A stretch of 5,475 nt of DNA from Acidobacteriota bacterium (GTDB lineage Bacteria > Acidobacteriota > Vicinamibacteria > Vicinamibacterales > CAVVIG01), in the NCBI GenBank assembly GCA_016195295.1, contig JACPZV010000300.1, positions 1-5,475 of the forward strand, given 5' to 3'. The number at the start of each line of letters is the position of its first letter. Position 1 is the stretch's first letter. The translations under genes and the position numbers were made by a program. Shown piece by piece: positions 1 through 4,907 of the stretch. Under the pieces are notes generated by a model that made no database searches, was not told the origin of the DNA, and saw only the letters and a list, made by a program, of their open reading frames with translations.

Positions 1-310
1 GCACGCGCTCCTGCAGAATCTCCGCGTGGATCGGTTCATCGCCGAGGTACACGATGTGCGATTGCCGGTAGGCGAGCGGCACGGTGACGAAGATGCGCTC
101 GCCGGCGATTTGCGCGGCGCGCCGTGCGACGGGGAGTTTCACGTCCATCCCGCGCTGGATCATCGGCGCGGTCACCATGAAGATGATCAGCAACACCAGC
201 ATCACGTCGACCAGCGGGACGACATTGATCTCTGCCAGCGACGAAGCCACGCGCCGGCCTCGGCCCGGGCGGCCCGGTCCGGCGGTCTCGACCGACTGCA
301 CCTTGGGCAT
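1..310 (-). CDS. tolR: TolR/ExbD-family biopolymer transport protein, C-terminus cut by window edge
   Basis: This is the N-terminal 103 residues of a TolR/ExbD subunit, translated on the minus strand from ATG at 310-308 and open at base 1. Family members are single-pass inner-membrane proteins that pair with TolQ/ExbB to convert proton flow into work on the cell envelope. A short basic cytoplasmic head (residues 1-26, rich in Gly, Pro and Arg) leads into EINVVPLVD and the transmembrane segment LVDVMLVLLIIFMVTAP (about 33-49). Asp35 occupies the place of the essential proton-carrying Asp of TolR and ExbD. Residues 50-103 begin the periplasmic domain. The ATG overlaps the tolQ stop codon by one base (TGATG), so translation is probably coupled to tolQ. 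Family assignment is firm; TolR versus ExbD cannot be settled because the periplasmic part and the downstream genes are missing. Confidence 0.93.
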   Translation of the reverse strand, partial: MPKVQSVETAGPGRPGRGRRVASSLAEINVVPLVDVMLVLLIIFMVTAPMIQRGMDVKLPVARRAAQIAGERIFVTVPLAYRQSHIVYLGDEPIHAEILQERV

Positions 311-1113
311 CAGGTGAAGTTCCTTTCCGCGATGTTGAGAAACTCCATGGCGAAATCGTCCATCTCCGACGCGAACAGCTTCACGCGCTGGGACAGGCCG
401 TTGTAGAAGTACACGGCGGGAATCGCCGTGAACAAACCGGCCGCCGTGGCGACGAGTGCGTCGGCGATGCCGGGCGCAACCACGCCGAGGTTCGTCGAGC
501 CAGTTTGGCCGATGCCTTCAAAGGCGCTGATGATGCCCCACACAGTGCCGAACAACCCGATGAACGGCGCGATGCTCGCCGTCGTGGCGAGGAACCCGAC
601 GCGGTGCTCGAGCTTATTAAGCTCGACGGCCGATGCGCGCAGCAGGGCGCGGTCCACGGCCGTCAGGCTCTTGAGAGTTGGACGCCCGGCCGGGTTGCGT
701 GGATTGGACGCCGACGCGCTCGAGGGGTCAGGCGCGGCTGAAGCGTGCCGAAGCTGCGCGGTCAGTTCAGCGTAGCCGGCTTGAAAGAGACCGACGAGCG
801 GACTCGCCCCAAGCGATCCGCACACCGCCTGAACTTCGGAGAACTTGTTGCTGCGTCGGAAGACGTCGAGAAACTGCGCGGTCTGCCGCGCGGCCCGTCG
901 AAACGTCCACAGCTTGTGGAGGATGATCCCAAGCGAAACCACGGAGGCTAACCCAAGGATCAGGAGAACACCTTGGGCAACTCCTATCCGCCCGGAGCGA
1001 AAGACGAGTCGAACGAGGCCCGGACCCGAATCTTCGGATGCGATCCCGCCCTGCGCCTGCCACAACAGCGCGAGCAGCGGGCTTCCAAGCGTGCGCAAAC
1101 GGCCCTCCGCCAC
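310..1113 (-). CDS. tolQ: TolQ/ExbB-family proton channel protein (MotA/TolQ/ExbB domain)
   Basis: This 267-residue inner-membrane protein is the channel partner of the TolR/ExbD protein encoded immediately downstream. Three hydrophobic helices are visible: about 44-66, 172-197 and 210-236. Helix 2 carries the hallmark GLFGTVWGI (186-194, with Thr190) and helix 3 carries VAPGIADALVATAAGLF (212-228, with Thr223). These two Thr residues match the functionally important threonines of E. coli ExbB and TolQ. The cytoplasmic loop contains a Ser/Ala/Pro-rich stretch (about 124-148) that looks like an added linker, making the protein longer than the usual 230 or so residues. Asp218 stands where ExbB and TolQ have Glu. 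The furthest upstream start is GTG at 1113, directly after an in-frame TAG. TTG at 1098 is an attractive alternative because GGAGG lies five bases before it. TolQ versus ExbB is not decided by sequence alone. Confidence 0.93.
   Translation of the reverse strand: MAEGRLRTLGSPLLALLWQAQGGIASEDSGPGLVRLVFRSGRIGVAQGVLLILGLASVVSLGIILHKLWTFRRAARQTAQFLDVFRRSNKFSEVQAVCGSLGASPLVGLFQAGYAELTAQLRHASAAPDPSSASASNPRNPAGRPTLKSLTAVDRALLRASAVELNKLEHRVGFLATTASIAPFIGLFGTVWGIISAFEGIGQTGSTNLGVVAPGIADALVATAAGLFTAIPAVYFYNGLSQRVKLFASEMDDFAMEFLNIAERNFT
1103..1108 (-). promoter_or_regulatory. Shine-Dalgarno sequence that may select a TTG start for tolQ
   Basis: On the minus strand GGAGGG at 1108-1103 sits inside codons 2-4 of the longest tolQ frame and 4 bases before TTG at 1098-1096. 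No comparable motif precedes the GTG at 1113, where the upstream bases read CACTGCTAG. If this site is used, TolQ starts at residue 6 of the longer frame and has 262 residues. All recognisable domain features are kept either way. Confidence 0.5.
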
Positions 1114-1149
1114 CTAGCAGTGCGCCGCTGGGACAGCGCGCCGTGCAGA

Positions 1150-1178
1150 ACTGTATCACGGCATGAAATAGCTGTCAA
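1150..1178 (-). promoter_or_regulatory. Sigma-70-type promoter for tolQ-tolR
   Basis: On the minus strand a perfect -35 TTGACA (1178-1173) is followed after 17 bases by TACAGT (1155-1150), which matches the -10 consensus at four of six positions. TG one base before the -10 makes it an extended -10 (TGATACAGT). Transcription would begin near 1143, giving a leader of about 30 bases to the GTG or 45 to the TTG. The leader holds a small GC-rich hairpin (core CGCTG/CAGCG, 1126-1138). The element overlaps the proposed recN promoter on the other strand. This is motif reading only. Confidence 0.65.
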
Positions 1179-1192
1179 ACCTATGTTACTAT
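1163..1192 (+). promoter_or_regulatory. Putative extended -10 promoter for recN
   Basis: On the plus strand TGTTACTAT (1184-1192) is an extended -10: TG, one base, then TACTAT with four of six consensus matches. A weak -35, ATGAAA at 1163-1168, lies 18 bases upstream. Transcription would start near 1199, leaving a leader of only about 15 bases before the recN ATG. The one GGAG in the region (1194-1197) would then lie at or upstream of the transcript start and is in any case 17 bases from the ATG, so it is unlikely to serve as the ribosome binding site. No clear LexA operator is seen, although recN is SOS-controlled in several bacteria. Confidence 0.45.
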
Positions 1193-1214
1193 TGGAGTTC
1201 TCGCGCTTTCCCCA

Positions 1215-2990
1215 ATGCTTCGCTTTCTTCGAATCCGCCACCTCGCCGTCCTCGACTCGGTCGAAGTGGAGTTCGATCCCGGGTTCAATGTCCTGACCGG
1301 AGAGACCGGCGCGGGAAAGTCGATTCTCGTCGAGGCGGTCGGATTGCTGCTCGGGTCACGGGCCTCGGGCGATCTGGTGCGCACGGGCGAGGATCTCGCG
1401 ACGATCGAGGCGCTCTTCGAAAACCGCGGCGAGGAACTGCTGATCCGCCGCGAGATCACGGCGCAGGGGCGCAGTCGCGCGTTCATCAACGGCGCGCTTG
1501 CCACGGCTGGGGCGCTCAAGGATCTCTCGGTGCGGCTGATAGAAATACATGGTCAACACGAGCACCAGACCCTGCTCGATCCCACGACGCACCTCGATGT
1601 GATCGACACGTTCGGGCAACTCGACACGGCGGTCACCCCCACGACGGCCGCGTTCGATGTGATGCGCGCCCGGCGCGACGAGCTGGATCGCTTGCGCGCC
1701 GCCGCTCACGATCGCAATGCGCGTCTGGAGTTCATCACGTTTCAGCTGGCCGAGATCGAGCGCGCGGCGCTGAAGCCTGGCGAGGACGTCGAACTCGCCG
1801 CGCTCCGCCAGGTGCTCGCCAACGCCGAGCGCGTCGAACGGCTCTGCCTCGAGAGTTACACATTGCTGTACGAGCGTGACGACGCCATCCTCGCGGGACT
1901 CGGCCACGTGTGGCGGCGGCTCGGTGAGCTGGCGTCGCTCGATCCGCAGTTCCAGTCGCACGTGGAGGCCCGCGACGGCATCAAGTCGCAGCTCGAGGAT
2001 CTGGCGGGCTTTCTCCGGCGGTATGCTGAAGGCATCGAAGCCTCGCCGGCTCGGCTCCAGCAAGTGGAAGAGCGCCTGGCGTTCATCGAGCGGCTGAAGC
2101 GAAAGTACGGGCCGACGTTGCCGGACGTGCTGGCTCGCCGCGATGCGCTGGCCAGAGAGCGATCGGATCTGGCGCGCGGCGACGATCGTCTCGTCGAGAT
2201 CGAGCGCGAGTTCGTGGCCGCACGGGCTCGGTACGTCACGGCCGCCGAACACCTCTCGCAGGCTCGCCGCGGCAGAGCCGTGAGGTTCGCCGAGACGTTT
2301 GTGACGGTCTTGAGTGAACTGGCGATGGAGCAGACGCGCTTCGACGTGCGTTTCGGGGATGCGCCGCTCCCGGAAGCTGCCTGGACCGCGCGCGGCATCG
2401 ACGCGGCGGAGTTCTTCGTGTCGCCCAATCCCGGTGAGGATCTCCGGCCGCTGACGCGCATCGTGTCGGGCGGAGAACTCTCGCGCATCATGCTGGCGAT
2501 TAAGACTCTGACCGCGACCTCGCGTCACGGCTTCAGTGACGCGGCGGATCGACCGGCGAGCGCGTCCGCGCCCGGGTTGATCTTCGACGAAGTGGACGCG
2601 GGGATCGGCGGGCGCGTCGCGGACGTGGTGGGACGGAAGCTGCGGACGCTCGGCTCGGCGTTTCAAGTGTTGTGCATTACCCATCTGCCGCAGATCGCCG
2701 CGTACGCCGATACACAGTTCCAAGTCGAGAAGCGGGTTGAAGGCGGACGTACGTGGACCCGCGTGCAGCGGTTGACCGAACAGGGCCGCGTGGAGGAGCT
2801 TGCACGCATGCTGGGCGGGGAAGCGATAACTGATGGCCTACGACGCTCCGCCTGTGAGATGCTCGCGGAGCGCGCGAATCCGCCCCGCGAGCGGCGTGGC
2901 CGCCGCGACGCCGGCATCCCAGCCGAGGGCGAACGCGAAAAAGTGAAAGGGCCCGGACGCGCGCCGAAGGCGCGACGGACGATCACCTAG
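1215..2990 (+). CDS. recN: DNA repair protein RecN (SMC-like ATPase)
   Basis: RecN is a cytoplasmic SMC-like ATPase that acts at DNA double-strand breaks with the recombination machinery. The 591-residue product opens MLRFLRIRHLAVLDSVEVEF, the usual RecN start, which fixes the ATG at 1215. Walker A is GETGAGKS (29-36) and the Q-loop region reads HGQHEHQ (112-118). The centre (about 150-370) is charged, helical and coiled-coil-like. The C-terminal half of the ATPase has the signature SGGELSR (418-424), Walker B LIFDE (455-459, catalytic Glu459), a D-loop Asp at 461 and the switch His490 in CITHLPQIAAYAD. The segment between signature and Walker B is some 13 residues longer than in E. coli RecN, and a basic tail follows about residue 553, so the protein exceeds the usual 550-560. 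It begins an operon with miaB, whose ATG follows the stop after two bases. Identification is secure. Confidence 0.97.
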   Translation: MLRFLRIRHLAVLDSVEVEFDPGFNVLTGETGAGKSILVEAVGLLLGSRASGDLVRTGEDLATIEALFENRGEELLIRREITAQGRSRAFINGALATAGALKDLSVRLIEIHGQHEHQTLLDPTTHLDVIDTFGQLDTAVTPTTAAFDVMRARRDELDRLRAAAHDRNARLEFITFQLAEIERAALKPGEDVELAALRQVLANAERVERLCLESYTLLYERDDAILAGLGHVWRRLGELASLDPQFQSHVEARDGIKSQLEDLAGFLRRYAEGIEASPARLQQVEERLAFIERLKRKYGPTLPDVLARRDALARERSDLARGDDRLVEIEREFVAARARYVTAAEHLSQARRGRAVRFAETFVTVLSELAMEQTRFDVRFGDAPLPEAAWTARGIDAAEFFVSPNPGEDLRPLTRIVSGGELSRIMLAIKTLTATSRHGFSDAADRPASASAPGLIFDEVDAGIGGRVADVVGRKLRTLGSAFQVLCITHLPQIAAYADTQFQVEKRVEGGRTWTRVQRLTEQGRVEELARMLGGEAITDGLRRSACEMLAERANPPRERRGRRDAGIPAEGEREKVKGPGRAPKARRTIT

Positions 2991-2992
2991 CC

Positions 2993-4369
2993 ATGGCACG
3001 CAAATACCTCATCGAGACGTTCGGCTGCCAGATGAACGTTCACGACTCGGAACGGATGGCCGGGCTCCTGGAGCACGCCGGCTTCGAGGCGACCGAGCGG
3101 GCCGCCGACGCCGACGTGGTGGTCATCAACACGTGCAGCGTGCGCGAACGGGCCGAGGAGAAGCTCTACACGCGGCTCGGCGAGCTCCGCCAGATTGCCG
3201 CCGAGCAGGGGCACGATCCGGTGGTGGCCGTTGCAGGCTGCGTGGCGCAGCAGGAGGGCGCGGCCATCCTCAAGCGGGCGCCGGGCGTCACCGACATCGT
3301 GATCGGCACGCAGGCCCTCCGCCGGTTGCCGCTGCTGGTGGAGCAGGCCATCGCGCGGAAGGGGCCGCGGTTCACTCCGCTCATCAGCCTCGATCCGCTC
3401 GCCGATGTGACGTTCCCGCTCGGCGTCGCCCGCCGGGCCGACCCCGTCAAGGCCTACGTGACGATCATCGAAGGCTGCAATGAGTTCTGCAGCTTCTGCG
3501 TGGTTCCGTACACGCGGGGCCACGAGCGTATGCGACCGAAAGCCGACATCCTTGCCGACGTGCGCGAGGCCGCGGCGACCGGTCACCGGGAAGTGCACTT
3601 GCTCGGGCAGATCGTGAATCACTACGCCGCGCCGGACGATCCCGCGTGCGACTTCAGCGGGTTGCTGGAAGCGGTGCACGAGGTGGCGGGCATCGACCGT
3701 ATCCGGTTTGCCAGCCCGCATCCCCGGCACGTGACGCCGCGCTTTCTGGCGGCCATGGCCGCGCTGCCCAAAGTGTGTCGGCACCTGCACCTTCCGGTGC
3801 AATCGGGATCGACGCGGGTGCTCGAGGCGATGCGTCGCCGCTACACGCGCGAGAGCTACCTGGCGTTGGTCGACCAGATCAGGGCCTCGCTGCCGTCCGT
3901 CGCCCTATCGACCGATATGATCGTCGGGTTCCCGAGCGAGACGGCTGAGGATTTCGAGCAGACGCTGAGCCTGACCGCGGCGGTCGGCTACCACAGCATG
4001 TTCTCCTTCAAGTACTCGCCGCGTCCGAACACGCTCGCCGAGAAACGGCTCGGCGACGATGTCTCGGCGGCGGAAAAGACGCGCCGGATCGTGGCGTTAC
4101 AGCATCTGCAACGCGACATCCAAACGCGGTTGAACGAGGCGCTGATCGGGCGCACGGTCGACGTGCTCGTCGACGCGGCCAGCCGCCGGCGCGAGACGGA
4201 ATTGTCGGGGCGGACGAGCGGCAACGTGGTGGTCAATCTCCCGGGGCCGACCGCGTGGGTGGGGCAGACGCGACCGATTCGCATCGAACGCGCCGGGCCC
4301 CACAGTGTCTGGGGACGCGCCGCCGCGCGAGCGGGTGAGCGGTTTGACAGCGCCGGGTCCGAGGCCTAG
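2993..4369 (+). CDS. miaB: tRNA-2-methylthio-N6-dimethylallyladenosine synthase MiaB
   Basis: MiaB is a radical-SAM enzyme that adds a methylthio group to C2 of N6-isopentenyl-A37 in tRNAs that read codons starting with U, steadying codon pairing. The 458-residue product has all expected parts. The N-terminal methylthiotransferase domain has Cys12, Cys48 and Cys83 for the auxiliary 4Fe-4S cluster, in FGCQMNVHDSER, NTCSVRE and AGCVAQQ. The radical-SAM core has CNEFCSFC (Cys162, Cys166, Cys169). The TRAM RNA-binding domain spans about 383-442. FGCQMN with NTCSVRE favours MiaB over the related RimO and MtaB. The usual LLGQNVN motif reads LLGQIVN (203-209). There is no strong Shine-Dalgarno before ATG 2993; the start lies two bases after the recN stop, so translation is probably coupled. 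The substrate implies a miaA gene elsewhere, not in this window. Confidence 0.96.
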   Translation: MARKYLIETFGCQMNVHDSERMAGLLEHAGFEATERAADADVVVINTCSVRERAEEKLYTRLGELRQIAAEQGHDPVVAVAGCVAQQEGAAILKRAPGVTDIVIGTQALRRLPLLVEQAIARKGPRFTPLISLDPLADVTFPLGVARRADPVKAYVTIIEGCNEFCSFCVVPYTRGHERMRPKADILADVREAAATGHREVHLLGQIVNHYAAPDDPACDFSGLLEAVHEVAGIDRIRFASPHPRHVTPRFLAAMAALPKVCRHLHLPVQSGSTRVLEAMRRRYTRESYLALVDQIRASLPSVALSTDMIVGFPSETAEDFEQTLSLTAAVGYHSMFSFKYSPRPNTLAEKRLGDDVSAAEKTRRIVALQHLQRDIQTRLNEALIGRTVDVLVDAASRRRETELSGRTSGNVVVNLPGPTAWVGQTRPIRIERAGPHSVWGRAAARAGERFDSAGSEA

Positions 4370-4380
4370 GTTGTAGCGTT

Positions 4381-4866
4381 ATGCAAATCGAGATGACCCT
4401 CAAGGGGTTGATGGTCGACCCCATCACGAACATGCCGATTGTCATCCTGCGAGACCGGGACGGGCAGAAAGTGCTCCCGATCTGGGTGGGGATTTTCGAG
4501 GCGAACGCGATTGCGCTGCAGATTGAGAACATTCCGACGCCGCGGCCGATGACGCACGACCTGCTCCGCAACGTGATCGAGGACCTCAAGGCCTCGGTGC
4601 AGAAGGTGGTCGTTTGCGATCTGCAGGAGAACACGTTCTACGCGCTGATCTATCTCTCGCGCAACGGCGATACGATGGCGATCGACGCGCGTCCGAGCGA
4701 CGCCATTGCGCTGGCGCTGCGAACGCGGGCGCCGATCTTCGTCGAGGACTCGGTGATCGATCATGCCAAGACGGTCGATTTCTCGTCCGAGAAGGCCGAC
4801 GCCGACCGTCTGCATAAGTGGCTCGAGAGCCTCGACCCGGACGACCTCGGCAAATACAAGATGTAG
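4381..4866 (+). CDS. Bifunctional nuclease family protein (BFN/DUF151 domain)
   Basis: This 161-residue protein belongs to the DUF151 (BFN) family. It is named for a plant member reported to have RNase and DNase activity; the role of bacterial members is largely unsettled. Visible family motifs are LPIWVG (32-37), the RPMTHDL stretch (56-62), AIDARPSDAIALALR (100-114) and PIFVEDSVI (118-126). The domain fills residues 1 to about 130; a charged helical tail ends in GKYKM. There is no signal peptide or membrane helix, so it is probably cytoplasmic. The ATG at 4381 follows the miaB stop by 11 bases; AGGT at 4368-4371, overlapping that stop codon, can act as a weak ribosome binding site. Close spacing places it in the recN-miaB transcription unit. 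The domain call is strong, but nuclease activity is an inherited name rather than something the sequence shows. Confidence 0.92.
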   Translation: MQIEMTLKGLMVDPITNMPIVILRDRDGQKVLPIWVGIFEANAIALQIENIPTPRPMTHDLLRNVIEDLKASVQKVVVCDLQENTFYALIYLSRNGDTMAIDARPSDAIALALRTRAPIFVEDSVIDHAKTVDFSSEKADADRLHKWLESLDPDDLGKYKM

Positions 4867-4868
4867 TC

Positions 4869-4877
4869 TGCTAGAAT
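4869..4877 (+). promoter_or_regulatory. Putative extended -10 promoter for parA
   Basis: TGCTAGAAT lies just after the stop codon of the DUF151 gene: TG, one base, then TAGAAT, which matches the -10 consensus at five of six positions. The best -35-like hexamer is TCGGCA at 4847-4852 with a long 19-base spacer, so the element would rely on the extended -10. Transcription would start near 4884, within the left half of the hairpin described next, giving a leader of about 24 bases. Confidence 0.45.
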
Positions 4878-4907
4878 GGCCGCGTTCGGTCCGAGCGCGG
4901 CCCATTC
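4874..4907 (+). repeat. Long inverted repeat (hairpin) filling the gap before parA
   Basis: The arms GGCCGCG (4878-4884) and CGCGGCC (4896-4902) are perfect inverse complements. The stem continues inward through a G-T wobble, T-A, C-G and G-C to a three-base loop (4889-4891). It continues outward as GAAT pairing with ATTC, with one C bulged in the right arm. The total is about 15 base pairs, ending at the base before the parA ATG. No T-run follows on either strand, so an intrinsic terminator is unlikely. The right arm covers the place where a ribosome binding site would be, and none is seen there. It may control parA translation or be a protein-binding dyad. Confidence 0.65.

Noticed and set aside
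26..406. Plus-strand frames of 126 and 77 codons over the tolR/tolQ junction
   Set aside because: They are antisense to TolR and TolQ, whose transmembrane motifs are clear on the minus strand; the products look random.
1151..1200. A LexA/SOS box upstream of recN
   Set aside because: Two CTGT copies are in direct rather than inverted order, and GTTA-N8-GTTC does not fit the alphaproteobacterial GTTC-N7-GTTC spacing. No known LexA consensus is matched.
1902..1917. CACGTG inside recN as a parS site near parA
   Set aside because: The flanks do not match the TGTTTCACGTGAAACA consensus; other CACGTG-containing spots in the window also fail. The bases are explained by coding.
1356..2723. A 455-codon open frame on the minus strand opposite recN
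   Set aside because: recN is secure on the plus strand with all ATPase motifs. The antisense product is rich in Arg, His and Glu with no domain, as expected from codon bias in a high-GC gene.
2987..3802. A 271-codon minus-strand frame opposite the start of miaB
   Set aside because: It mirrors the MiaB codons, is His/Arg/Val-rich and lacks any recognisable motif; the plus-strand gene holds every catalytic cysteine.
4874..4907. The parA-proximal hairpin as an intrinsic terminator
   Set aside because: No T-run follows the stem on either strand, and the parA coding sequence begins at the next base.
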